From: Vreelandella maris
GTDB taxonomy: Bacteria > Pseudomonadota > Gammaproteobacteria > Pseudomonadales > Halomonadaceae
Length of the DNA stretch: 64,000 nt
Assembly: GCF_013371085.1 (NCBI RefSeq)
Contig: NZ_JABWCV010000018.1
Coordinates: forward strand, 1 to 64,000
Direction: 5' to 3'
The number at the start of each line of letters is the position of its first letter. Position 1 is the first letter of the stretch. A program made the translations under genes and the position numbers. A model generated the notes under the pieces. That model was given only the letters and a program-made list of their open reading frames with translations. It was not told the DNA's origin and did no database searches. Below, in pieces: positions 26,034-34,616 of this stretch.

Positions 26034-26741
26034 TCAGGCGACCTCTAGCCACTCACGGCGGATATCATCGCGCGTCTGCATTTCTTCGACAGATCCATCG
26101 AAGACGATGTCGCCGTGACCCATGACCAGCACTCGGCTCGCCACGCGCATGGCCATGCTCATCTTCTGCTCGACTAGCATCACACCCACGCCCTTGGCGT
26201 GGATATCGCGGATAACGTCAGTGACCACGTCCACGATCATAGGGGCGAGCCCCTCAGTAGGCTCGTCCACCAGTAGCACCAGCGGATTGCCCAGCAGTGA
26301 ACGGCAGATCGTTAACATTTGCTGCTCACCGCCTGACATGTAACCCGCACGCTGGTTGCGCCTCTCCTTGAGCCGCGGGAAATAGCCGAACATGTCTTCT
26401 AGCGACCAGCGTGGAGCGCCGTCCACTCCACGCTGCACCCCCATCTGTAGGTTTTCGTCAACGCTGAGATTGGGAAATACCAACCGCTCCTCGGGTACGT
26501 AGCCCAGGCCGCGCAACGCGATCTGGTGTGAGCCTTTGCCAGCGAGCTCCTCACCTTGGAGCTTCACGCTGCCTTCGGCCGGTGGCACTATGCCCATCAT
26601 GGCCTTGAGCGTGGTCGAGCGTCCCGAGCCGTTGCGCCCAAGCAATGCGATAATGTCAGCCTCTGGCAGAGCGAAGTTCACGCCGTGGAGGATGTGGCTC
26701 TTGTCGTAGTAGGCGTGAAGCCCCTTAATATCGAGTAACAC
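26034..26741 (-). CDS. livF: LIV-type ABC transporter ATPase LivF (third system)
   Basis: ATPase of 235 residues with Walker A GRNGSGRSTT, in which the invariant catalytic Lys of GKST/GKTT is read as Arg. The signature is MSGGEQQMLT and the Walker B LVLLVDEPTEGLAP. It abuts livG (stop and start share position 26741). The Lys-to-Arg change in the P-loop is unusual and may lower ATPase activity; otherwise the protein is complete. Confidence 0.9.
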   Translation of the reverse strand: MLLDIKGLHAYYDKSHILHGVNFALPEADIIALLGRNGSGRSTTLKAMMGIVPPAEGSVKLQGEELAGKGSHQIALRGLGYVPEERLVFPNLSVDENLQMGVQRGVDGAPRWSLEDMFGYFPRLKERRNQRAGYMSGGEQQMLTICRSLLGNPLVLLVDEPTEGLAPMIVDVVTDVIRDIHAKGVGVMLVEQKMSMAMRVASRVLVMGHGDIVFDGSVEEMQTRDDIRREWLEVA

Positions 26742-27502
26742 TATGCAGCCTCCTCGCCAAGGTAAGCCTCTTGGACTTCTCGGTTGTTGCGGATCTCATC
26801 GGGTGTGCCGGTGGCGAGGATTTTCCCATACACCAACACCGAGATGCGGTCGCATAACCCGAACACTACGCTCATGTCGTGCTCGACCATTATCAGCGTC
26901 TTATCCGTCGTGACCTCGCGGATGAGATCGACGATATAAGCAGTCTCCTCGCGCGACATGCCCGCGGTGGGCTCATCGAGCAGAATGACATCGGCGCCGG
27001 TGGCAAGCGTCATGCCGATTTCGAGCGAGCGCTGCTCAGAGTAGGTCATATCGCCCGCCGGTGTGTCGGCCCGGTGCCCCAAGCGTACGCGCTCGAGCAA
27101 CTGCATGGACTCGGCGTTGATAGATTTCATGCGGCTCACCCTGCGCAGCAGATTAAAACGAATCCCGTGGCGGGCCATCACACCGATGCGGATGTTTTCC
27201 AACGCCGAGAGGCGTGCGAACAAGTTGGTGATCTGGAACGAGCGGGCGAGCCCGGCGCGGTTGATCGCCTCGGGGCTCATGCCACTGATAACCCGCCCTT
27301 GCAGCTCGATGGTGCCGCTAGTGGGCGGGAATTCGCCAGAGATCAGGTTGAACATCGTGGACTTGCCCGCCCCATTGGGACCAAGCAGCGCGTGGCGCTC
27401 GCCACGGCAAAGATCGAGATTCACACCTTTCATGATTTCCAGGCCGCCGAAGCTCTTGGTTACGTCTCGCACGGCCAGGACGACGTCGTCATTGCGTGTC
27501 AT
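26741..27502 (-). CDS. livG: LIV-type ABC transporter ATPase LivG (third system)
   Basis: ATPase of 253 residues with Walker A GPNGAGKSTMF, signature MTYSEQRSLEIGM (degenerate LSGGQ, common in LivG), Walker B VILLDEPTAGMSREE and the switch EHDMSVVF. It starts 12 nt after livM. It works with LivF as a heterodimer under the two permeases. Confidence 0.92.
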   Translation of the reverse strand: MTRNDDVVLAVRDVTKSFGGLEIMKGVNLDLCRGERHALLGPNGAGKSTMFNLISGEFPPTSGTIELQGRVISGMSPEAINRAGLARSFQITNLFARLSALENIRIGVMARHGIRFNLLRRVSRMKSINAESMQLLERVRLGHRADTPAGDMTYSEQRSLEIGMTLATGADVILLDEPTAGMSREETAYIVDLIREVTTDKTLIMVEHDMSVVFGLCDRISVLVYGKILATGTPDEIRNNREVQEAYLGEEAA

Positions 27503-27514
27503 AGCATTGCTCCC

Positions 27515-28798
27515 TTAGTGACCACCGCTGGTAGCCGGTGCTGCCTCAGATTTTTCCACATCGGCGCCCTGGCCTTCCCACATCTCATGGATGCGGGCCG
27601 CAGCCTTGCGCACAATAATTACTCCGGGCACGAACAGTATCAGTGGCACCAGCCAAGTCACCGGACTCAGCGGATCCCAGCTCGCCCCGAACAGGTGGTA
27701 ATCGGGCCACTCGCCGGTACGTGCGACGACCGCCTGGTAGCGATTGGAGAGCACGTGCTCGAAACTCTGAATGAAGAACACAACGGCTAGTGACATGAAC
27801 ACGCCACCGCCGGCGAGTACGGCGTAAGGCAGCGGCAAACGTGCCCAAGGCAGGCGATGACGCTGGTCAATGTGCGCCTGGATCAACCCGCCGATGCCTT
27901 TGGGAGCGAAGAGCATCACCAAAACGAAAATCAGCCCCTGGTAGAGCAACCAAGCGTTGGTCGCACCCGAGACGACGAAACCGAACAGGGTAAAGATGCT
28001 CGCGCCGATGATAGGCCCGAAGAACACCGTGGAGCCGCCAACGAAGGTATAAAGCACCACTTCAGCCGAGATGTGGGTACTGAAAATGCTGTAGTTGGCA
28101 GTCTCGTTGGACATAGCCATGAGCCCGCCAGCAATTCCAGCGAAGGTGGTTGAGATAGCGAACACCACCACTTTAGTAGTGTGCGCGTTGTAGCCCATGT
28201 AGCGGATGCGCTGCGAATTGTCCCGTAGTGCCTGCGTCAGCCGCCCAAATGGGGTAAGTGTGTAGGCGTACAGAACGGCCAAGCACAACACCACCCAGAC
28301 CAGTGTGAGGTAGTAGACTTCAAGGGTGGTTCCGAAGTTAAAGCCTAGCCAGGGCATGCGCATAGAGGAGAGCCCTGCCTCCCCCCCAAAGATGCCTTCC
28401 CAGTGCGGGGCTAGCGAGAACAGCAACTCGGCCAAGGCGAGCGTGACCAGCGAGAAATACACGCCGGCACGCATGGTGGCGAAGTAGCCAGCAAACAGCC
28501 CGCCAATAAGACCGGCAAGACCTCCTGCAAGCGGCAACAGCACGGTGGGCACGCCCATGTAGCCGTACTCCACCGCCTGCATCAGATGCAGCACGGCAAA
28601 GGCCCCGATGCCAAAATACGCGGCGTGGCCGAAGGAGAGCATGCCGCCCTGCCCCATGAGCAGGTTGAATGCTGCGGCGAACAGCGAAGCAATCAGAGCG
28701 TTAACCAGCGCGTACTGCACGCCACCGCCGAACAAGGGCGGAACGGCGACTAGGGCAATCAACAGCAGAGCGATGAGAGGGAGTTTATAGCGCATCAT
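27515..28798 (-). CDS. livM: LIV-type ABC transporter permease LivM (third system), C-terminally extended
   Basis: Inner-membrane permease of 427 residues, longer than the usual 300-340. It has the LivM motif MGQGGMLSFGHAAYFGIGA and YTFVGGSTVFFGPIIGA. The extra part (about 330-427) adds two or so hydrophobic segments after a basic stretch (DQRHRLPWARLPLPY) and ends in a charged tail. A similar LivM tail is seen in some urea/amide-type HAAT transporters. This operon's DNA looks more GC-rich than that of Region 1. Confidence 0.9.
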   Translation of the reverse strand: MMRYKLPLIALLLIALVAVPPLFGGGVQYALVNALIASLFAAAFNLLMGQGGMLSFGHAAYFGIGAFAVLHLMQAVEYGYMGVPTVLLPLAGGLAGLIGGLFAGYFATMRAGVYFSLVTLALAELLFSLAPHWEGIFGGEAGLSSMRMPWLGFNFGTTLEVYYLTLVWVVLCLAVLYAYTLTPFGRLTQALRDNSQRIRYMGYNAHTTKVVVFAISTTFAGIAGGLMAMSNETANYSIFSTHISAEVVLYTFVGGSTVFFGPIIGASIFTLFGFVVSGATNAWLLYQGLIFVLVMLFAPKGIGGLIQAHIDQRHRLPWARLPLPYAVLAGGGVFMSLAVVFFIQSFEHVLSNRYQAVVARTGEWPDYHLFGASWDPLSPVTWLVPLILFVPGVIIVRKAAARIHEMWEGQGADVEKSEAAPATSGGH

Positions 28799-28805
28799 CC
28801 TATCC

Positions 28806-29747
28806 TCAGTTCTTAGAGCCCATCAGGCCCGCCGGGCGAACCAGGAGCACAATCAGCATTAACAGGAAAGGCATCGCTCCGGAAATCGAAGAGATCGACA
28901 TGGTGAGCAGACCGCCCACGCTACGCGCCCAGTCTCCGAGCCCTACCCAGTCGAAGGCGCCAGCAAGCGACCAATCCAGGCCTACGGCAAAGGAGCTGAA
29001 GAGGCCGATCATCAGCGAGGCGAGCAGCGAGCCGGTGAGCGAACCCAAGCCACCAACCACGACCACCACGAACACGATCACGCCAAGCTCCAGCGCCATG
29101 TTCGGGTTGGTGGGGTAGAACGCACCGGCCACCGCTCCTCCGAGACCCGCCAGCGCGGCACCGGCGCCGAAAACTCCCATGAAGACGAGCGGCACGTTAT
29201 GGCCCAAGGCCTGCGCTATCTGCGGCAGGCGTTCGGCGCCACGCACCACGATGCCCACGCGCGTTTTGTTGAGCATTAACAGCAGCGAGATAAACATGGC
29301 CAGCGCCACGCCACCGATGAAAACTCGGTAGAAGGGATAGTCCGTCCCAAAAATATTGAATGCTGCGAAGTTCAGGTCGTCAGGCATCCTATAATTCACT
29401 GGATAGTCGCCGTAGAAGAGCTTGACTAGCTCTTCGAAGATAAAAGCGAGACCGAAGGTCAGCAGCAGCTCGTGAGCATGCCCATAGGAATGGACACGTC
29501 GCAGCAAGTAGCGCTCGACCAGGATGCCTATAATGCCCACTATTAGCGGAGCCACCAGCAACCCTATCCAGAAATTGAAAATACTCGAGAGCGTGTAGGC
29601 GAAGTACGCGCCCAACATATAAAACGAGGCATGAGCGAAGTTAAGAACGCCCATCATGCCGAAAATCAGCGTCAGGCCCGCCGAGACCATGAATAACAGC
29701 ATCCCGTAGATGACGCCGTTTAATGTGGAGGTTATCAGAAATTCCAT
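28806..29747 (-). CDS. livH: LIV-type ABC transporter permease LivH (third system)
   Basis: Permease of 313 residues with SAGLTLIFGMMGVLNFAHAS near the start and VVVVVGGLGSLTGSLLASL near residue 225. It starts 83 bp downstream of the binding protein and is followed at once by livM. Confidence 0.92.
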   Translation of the reverse strand: MEFLITSTLNGVIYGMLLFMVSAGLTLIFGMMGVLNFAHASFYMLGAYFAYTLSSIFNFWIGLLVAPLIVGIIGILVERYLLRRVHSYGHAHELLLTFGLAFIFEELVKLFYGDYPVNYRMPDDLNFAAFNIFGTDYPFYRVFIGGVALAMFISLLLMLNKTRVGIVVRGAERLPQIAQALGHNVPLVFMGVFGAGAALAGLGGAVAGAFYPTNPNMALELGVIVFVVVVVGGLGSLTGSLLASLMIGLFSSFAVGLDWSLAGAFDWVGLGDWARSVGGLLTMSISSISGAMPFLLMLIVLLVRPAGLMGSKN

Positions 29748-29830
29748 GTATCACTCCTGATCCGAGCAACGCTGGGGTCTCGGGTGGGAAAGTAATGCCC
29801 CGTGGGTCGATGGCCCGCAGGGCGGGTTAC

Positions 29831-31075
29831 TTACGGACGGCGCATCCGGCAGGATTCTTGCAAAGGAAAGATTGCGTCCGCGGCGGACACTACTTCAATG
29901 GGCTCAAAACCCATATCGGTGCCGTCAACCGGATATTTCACATCCTTGCTCACTCGTGACACGACCACCGGCATCACCGTCTGGTGATCACCCTCACGGA
30001 TGGAAATTTCACCAAGATCGGTCTCCAAGGTCGTCTGTTCAAGAGCGGCTGCGATCTGGTTGACGTCGATATCTCCGCCCTCGAAGTCCACTTCCTCCAG
30101 AGCCTTAGTGAACAGCTTGATGCCATTGACTGCGCCTGGTTCGACGTAGACGGGGTAGTGGCCAGTTACAGACTGGTAGTCATTCACAAACTCTTCGCTG
30201 AGCAGCTCAATGTTGCCCAGATGCGCCACATAGTTGCCCATAGCCCCTTGCCCTGCGTTGGCTACGTTGCCAACCTGATCCAGGAAGGCAGTGCCGAAGG
30301 TAATGTCGTCTAGACCAGCGCCGCCGACTGCCCTCATCAGCAGAAGCAGGTCGTTGGACCAGTTGCCGGTGATCACTGAGTCGGGATTGGCGGACTTGAT
30401 CTGCGCGACGTAAGGTGCGAAGTCTTGAATGCGGTTGACCTCATGCAGCACCGTATCGACGACTTCGTAGCCATATTCTTCGGCGCGCGCCTTGATGGCC
30501 TCCTGCATGTCCTTACCCCAGGAGTAATTTTGGTTAATCGAGTAGACGCGGTCGCCTAAACCTCCCTGCTCAGACATCACTTGGGTTAGCGCACCGACGC
30601 GCATCGGAGCGGTAGAGGTGAAGTGGAAGGCATGGTAGTGACACTTGTTACTGCGCAGCTCCATCGCCTCACCGCCGACGTTTAGGTAGAGCACCTCGTC
30701 ACCGCGGTTACGGATGTTGTGCTTGCGCACATCTTCGCTCACCTGGCCGGCGACAGCCGAAGAGGAGCCTTGAATGATGACGTCGACGCCATCAGCGATC
30801 GCCTGTCGCACTTTAGCCGCAGCACCGGAAGTATTGCCGCCATTATCGTATTCCAGGATTTCGATCTGATCGCCGTTGTAGCCGCCCTGCTCATTAACCT
30901 TCTCCAGCACGTAGCGTGCGGCAGTGGCGTACAGTCGGCCGGTAGAAGTCTGGGAGCCTGACAAGGACTCGACAATACCGACTTTAAGTGTCTCGGCCTG
31001 CGCCGAGGAAGCCACAGCCATCCCTAGTACCATGCTGGCCCCGGCCACTGTTAATACAGCTTTATTGCTTAGCAT
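29831..31075 (-). CDS. LIV-type periplasmic substrate-binding protein (third system)
   Basis: Type 1 periplasmic binding protein of 414 residues with the signal peptide ending SSAQA-E and the mature start TLKVGIVESLSGSQTSTG. It is only distantly similar to the binding proteins of Region 1. A conserved Cys pair may be formed by NKCHYHAF and the C-terminal LQESCRMRRP. It heads the ten-gene run of LIV transporter, SDR and dehydrogenase complex. The substrate is likely a small carboxylate, polyol or amide; it cannot be read directly. Confidence 0.9.
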   Translation of the reverse strand: MLSNKAVLTVAGASMVLGMAVASSAQAETLKVGIVESLSGSQTSTGRLYATAARYVLEKVNEQGGYNGDQIEILEYDNGGNTSGAAAKVRQAIADGVDVIIQGSSSAVAGQVSEDVRKHNIRNRGDEVLYLNVGGEAMELRSNKCHYHAFHFTSTAPMRVGALTQVMSEQGGLGDRVYSINQNYSWGKDMQEAIKARAEEYGYEVVDTVLHEVNRIQDFAPYVAQIKSANPDSVITGNWSNDLLLLMRAVGGAGLDDITFGTAFLDQVGNVANAGQGAMGNYVAHLGNIELLSEEFVNDYQSVTGHYPVYVEPGAVNGIKLFTKALEEVDFEGGDIDVNQIAAALEQTTLETDLGEISIREGDHQTVMPVVVSRVSKDVKYPVDGTDMGFEPIEVVSAADAIFPLQESCRMRRP

Positions 31076-31181
31076 AAGCGCCTCAATAATCTTAATTAAT
31101 TGTTTTTGGTAGTCTTTACTTTAAGGACATATTAGGAATAGATTTGTAAGCTTATCCGACAACTCCTAAGCCAGACTGGAT

Positions 31182-31194
31182 GTTGTAAGACAAC
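31182..31194. promoter_or_regulatory. Candidate FadR/GntR-type operator in the divergent promoter
   Basis: Perfect palindrome GTTGTAAGACAAC, which contains TTGTNNNACAA, the consensus type bound by FadR-subfamily GntR regulators. It sits between the divergent binding-protein gene (31075, minus) and the SDR (31231, plus), and a GntR/FadR gene follows that SDR. It could control both directions. Confidence 0.65.
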
Positions 31195-31230
31195 CAAACA
31201 ATAAGACTTTAGTGTTGAATGAGGACAATC

Positions 31231-31965
31231 ATGAACAAGCAGCGTTTCAAGACCGCCGTCATAACCGGTGCCGCCGGGGAGATTTCCCAGCAAATCGCCC
31301 TGTTTTTCAGCAAGAGAAACATCAAATTAGTATTAACCGACATCGACGAGGCAAGTCTCGAGAGCTTCGCCGCCACGCTGGGCGGAGAGCCCGATTGTCT
31401 GGCCATTCGCCACGATGTCGCTAAGATGGAGGACGCCGAGCGCGTTGCCGAGGCATGTCGGGAGGCCTTCGGGCAGGTGGATTACATTGTGACCGGCGCT
31501 GGTCTCTACCAGCACCTGCCGTTGACGGAGATCGTCGAAGCGGATTGGAGAACGAGCATGGCCATCAACCTGGACGGTGTCTTCTTCACCATCCAGGCCC
31601 TGCGGCCGCTCTTGAGCAAAAACAGTTCGATCGTCAACATCGCCTCGTTGGCCGGCCAGCGAGGTAGCCTGAACCATACACCCTATGCTGCAGCGAAAGG
31701 CGGAGTGCTGACGCTCACCCGGTCACTAGCCCAGGAGCTCGCGCCACGCACTCGTGTCAACGCCATCTCTCCGGGGCTCATCGATACCCGGATGATGGGA
31801 TCGCTCGATGCGGCCAAGCGGCAAATCATGATCGGTGCCACCCCCTTGCAGCGCCTGGGCAGGCCCGATGAAATCGCAAGCGTTGTCGACTTTCTGTGTA
31901 GCGATGCTTCGAGCTTCATGACCGGGGAAAGTCTACAGGTCAATGGCGGGCTCTATATCAACTGA
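31231..31965 (+). CDS. SDR-family dehydrogenase with degenerate glycine motif
   Basis: SDR of about 244 residues. The ATG at 31231 with GAGGAC upstream is preferred to the one at 31219. The cofactor motif reads ITGAAGEISQQIA, so the last Gly of TGxxxGxG is Ser. Asn of the usual NNAG is Thr-Gly-Ala-Gly here (IVTGAGLYQHL). Catalytic Ser and YAAAKGG are present, and it ends VNGGLYIN. It is divergent from the transporter operon and upstream of the GntR gene, so likely part of the same pathway. Cofactor use may be atypical. Confidence 0.87.
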   Translation: MNKQRFKTAVITGAAGEISQQIALFFSKRNIKLVLTDIDEASLESFAATLGGEPDCLAIRHDVAKMEDAERVAEACREAFGQVDYIVTGAGLYQHLPLTEIVEADWRTSMAINLDGVFFTIQALRPLLSKNSSIVNIASLAGQRGSLNHTPYAAAKGGVLTLTRSLAQELAPRTRVNAISPGLIDTRMMGSLDAAKRQIMIGATPLQRLGRPDEIASVVDFLCSDASSFMTGESLQVNGGLYIN

Positions 31966-32024
31966 CACACACGAAGACATGTTTATCGGCCTAAGAGCGC
32001 CGTCTTCTTCCGCAATGGGATCCC

Positions 32025-32747
32025 ATGATGAAAAACGTATCTTCAAGCACCATCGCACGAGGCCACTCCCTGTCGGATGAAGTAGCTATGCGCATCAGAA
32101 CGTCCATCGAAAGCGGCAGCATAGAGCCAGGCAAGCGCTTACCTACCGAGCAGGAGCTCGGCGAAGCCTATGGCGTAAGCCGTCCGGTGATTCGAGAAGC
32201 CGTCTCGATCCTGAAGTCGGATGGCCTGGTGATTTCGCAACAGGGGCGTGGTCACTTCGTCAACCCGCAAGGCGCCTCAGTCTTCCGACTCGAACCCAGC
32301 TTCGAAGATAAGGAAGACCTTGCCGACCTGTTTCACTTTCTCATTTCCGTCGAAGTGGCGGCAACTGAGCAAGCCGCCATCCGTCGCACTCCCAGCGACC
32401 TTAACGCCATCCGCCAGCATCTCGGCGGGTTGGAAGTAGCCATTCGTGAAAACCGTAACGGAGTCGAGGAGGACATGAAATTCCATCGTGCCATTCTCCA
32501 TGCCACCCACAACGCCTACTTCATCAGCTTCGGAGAATTTCTGGAATCGCGAGTACGTAATTTGATCCGTACCGCTCGTGAGAATACGGCGCGAAGCCAG
32601 GATATGGTCCAGCGCGTACAGAATGAACACGAGGCTATCTTCAAGGCCATTGCCGCCCAAGATGGCGAAAACGCTCGGGCTGCTGCTGCCTATCACCTCG
32701 ACAATGCTGCTCAGCGGCTTCGGATCTACCTAAGACACCCAGAGTGA
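32025..32747 (+). CDS. FadR-subfamily GntR transcriptional regulator
   Basis: Regulator of 240 residues. The N-terminal winged helix (RLPTEQELGEAYGVSRPVIREAVSIL; GLVISQQGRGHFV) is followed by an all-helical FCD effector domain with Asp/His metal-binding positions (DMKFHRAILHATHN; EHEAIFKAIAAQD). It lies 59 bp after the SDR on the same strand. The palindrome at 31182-31194 is its probable operator. Such regulators usually respond to a carboxylic acid. Confidence 0.9.
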   Translation: MMKNVSSSTIARGHSLSDEVAMRIRTSIESGSIEPGKRLPTEQELGEAYGVSRPVIREAVSILKSDGLVISQQGRGHFVNPQGASVFRLEPSFEDKEDLADLFHFLISVEVAATEQAAIRRTPSDLNAIRQHLGGLEVAIRENRNGVEEDMKFHRAILHATHNAYFISFGEFLESRVRNLIRTARENTARSQDMVQRVQNEHEAIFKAIAAQDGENARAAAAYHLDNAAQRLRIYLRHPE

Positions 32748-32849
32748 CGCCTTCGCACTCAACAAACCCCGCCGAGGGTGGGGAGAACGGCCGGAGAAGT
32801 TACTCACCTCTCCCAAAGCCCAGCAGAAGGCGGGCCGCGCCTAGCGTAC

Positions 32850-33495
32850 CCGCCTTATCTTCAAGACGAACCTGATACGTCCTATCCCGCTGGCCGCTGG
32901 CAGCAGATGACCGACGCGGACTTGGCAGGCCTGCCCCTTCTGGCGCTACGTGCATAACACCATTGAGAACCCACGCCAGCAGAACCAGCGCTGGGATAAT
33001 CTGGTGCTACGCGCAAACGGCGCACTACCCTTCCAATGGCATTTGCAGCAACTGCGGCGTAGAAACGCTCAACGAAAGTGACCTACGCCACATGGGCAAG
33101 GAAGGCCTGGACGCAGCTCCAAGCGACGGTACCTATGAGCACATCGACAACACCACTGGCGAAGTCGTCACAGTGCCAAATGGCGTGCAACCGGGCTGGG
33201 ATTACGCACCCGGTCAAACCGCTAACGAGCTTGCTATCGCCTCGCGCTTGAACCGGCTGGATAACGTCCACAGGCCACCATTGCCCTGCAACACGACGAC
33301 GATATAGTCGAGCCGCCCCTGTTTAACCTCTTCTGTAATGGTGAGGTACGGAGTGAATATCCAGTAGCTCTAGTCCTACCGATGAAGTGTCAGGTTTTAG
33401 ATGCGGAAAGCCCTGTGGAGCTGCTATCACAAAAAAGTCTGTCGGCGTACAAGGTTAGCCACCCCGAAGTGAATTTTGAGGATTGCCGTCTGAAT
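32850..33495 (+). pseudogene. Phage Mu gpF-like head morphogenesis gene remnant
   Basis: Joining frames gives the order of a Mu-type minor head protein: PPYLQDEPDTSYPAGRWQQM, then PFWRYVHNTIENPRQQ and QRWDNLVLRANGA, then (frame +1) YPSNGICSNCGVETLNESDL and PSDGTYEHIDNTTGEVV, and a C-terminal piece VELLSQKSLSAYKVSHPEV. Frameshifts and stops separate the pieces, and the rest of a prophage is absent. A 114-codon open frame at 32963-33307 is a part of this relic, not a gene. Nothing else was recognised in 32748-33608. Confidence 0.7.
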
Positions 33496-33608
33496 ACCTC
33501 CCACTCGTCGTCTAAGGGAGTGAGTGGGTCCGTCTGAGAGGTGACACTGCCACACAGCTACCCCATGGCCAGCAACTTAGCCCCTCATTACTTCAAGCTA
33601 CTTAACGC

Positions 33609-34493
33609 TTATAGGCGCGCTTTAATCCATTCAGTAAATGATTTGACCTTATGCAGGTCAGCCATATGTTCTGGGTAGGCCATATAGTAAGCATCCTGAC
33701 TGTTCAGTGAGAATGGCCAGGGAATGACTAATTTCCCTTCATCAAGCTCTTCTTGGGCTAGAAACCTTGGCACTAACGCGACTCCGCAGCCCGCTCGTGC
33801 TGCGCGAAGAGCCATATAAAAGGTATCAAACCTTGGTCCATGGTAGCTATGTTCGGTGTATAACTGTTGGGCTTCAAACCAGTCGTGCCAGGCTTCTGGC
33901 CGAGTAGATACCTGCAGTAAAATCATCTTAGTTAGCGCCAGCGGATCATTGACTTCTGTTTGACTCATCACATCAGGTGCACAGACAGGCACCACTTCTT
34001 CATCTAATAATTTAATGCATTCTGCACGTGGCCATACCCCGTGACCAAAAAAGAAGGCGATCTCAATACGCTCCTTTTGCATGTCAAATGGCTCGGAACG
34101 ATTAGAAATATTGAGATTAATACTGGGATGTTTAAAACGAAATCCGTTCAATCTTGGGATCAACCATCGCGCACCAAAAGTGGGCAATGTGGCAACATTT
34201 AGCACATCGGCCTCGACGCCATAGGACTGCATGTAGTGTGTCGACATTTCTACCTGGGCTAATATTTTGCGCGCTTCACTGAGGTAAACCGCCCCCTCTG
34301 GCGTCAAGTGAAGACGCTTTCTCACTCTTCTAAATAACGGATGTTGCAGGGTCATTTCCAACTGCGACACCTGCTTGCTTACAGCACTCTGGGTCAAACT
34401 AAGTTCGTCCGCTGCGCGGGTGAAACTTAGGTGGCGAGCAGCTGCTTCAAAACAGTGCAGGCCGGTCAAAGAAGGCAAATGTCGACGTCGCAT
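33609..34493 (-). CDS. LysR-family regulator, GcvA-like
   Basis: LysR regulator of about 294 residues with a winged helix near the N-terminus (ARHLSFTRAADELSLTQSAVSK). The effector domain shows the GcvA-type ending PRFLAQEELDEGKLVIPWPF. The ATG at 34493 has GAGGTGG seven bases upstream and is chosen over the ATG at 34508. It is divergent from amaB and so probably controls the pipecolate genes. A clear paralogue lies at the other end of the island (48493-49380). Confidence 0.9.
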   Translation of the reverse strand: MRRRHLPSLTGLHCFEAAARHLSFTRAADELSLTQSAVSKQVSQLEMTLQHPLFRRVRKRLHLTPEGAVYLSEARKILAQVEMSTHYMQSYGVEADVLNVATLPTFGARWLIPRLNGFRFKHPSINLNISNRSEPFDMQKERIEIAFFFGHGVWPRAECIKLLDEEVVPVCAPDVMSQTEVNDPLALTKMILLQVSTRPEAWHDWFEAQQLYTEHSYHGPRFDTFYMALRAARAGCGVALVPRFLAQEELDEGKLVIPWPFSLNSQDAYYMAYPEHMADLHKVKSFTEWIKARL

Positions 34494-34616
34494 TCCAATC
34501 CACCTCATGAAATAAAGGAATGATATTTTTCATAAACATCGTTTGATGGCTCACCAATACCCTAGCAATACTGGCGCTGCAACCAATTTACTCACAACTC
34601 AATATTTGGTGAAGCA

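Noticed and set aside
26879-27790. A 303-codon open frame on the plus strand antisense to livG/livM
   Set aside because: It lies wholly opposite strongly supported ABC transporter genes in GC-rich DNA. The translation shows no domain, and such shadows are expected there.
32963-33307. A 114-codon frame that could be called a hypothetical gene
   Set aside because: Its sequence is the middle of a frameshifted Mu gpF-like protein whose flanking parts are readable in other frames. It is a relic, not a gene.
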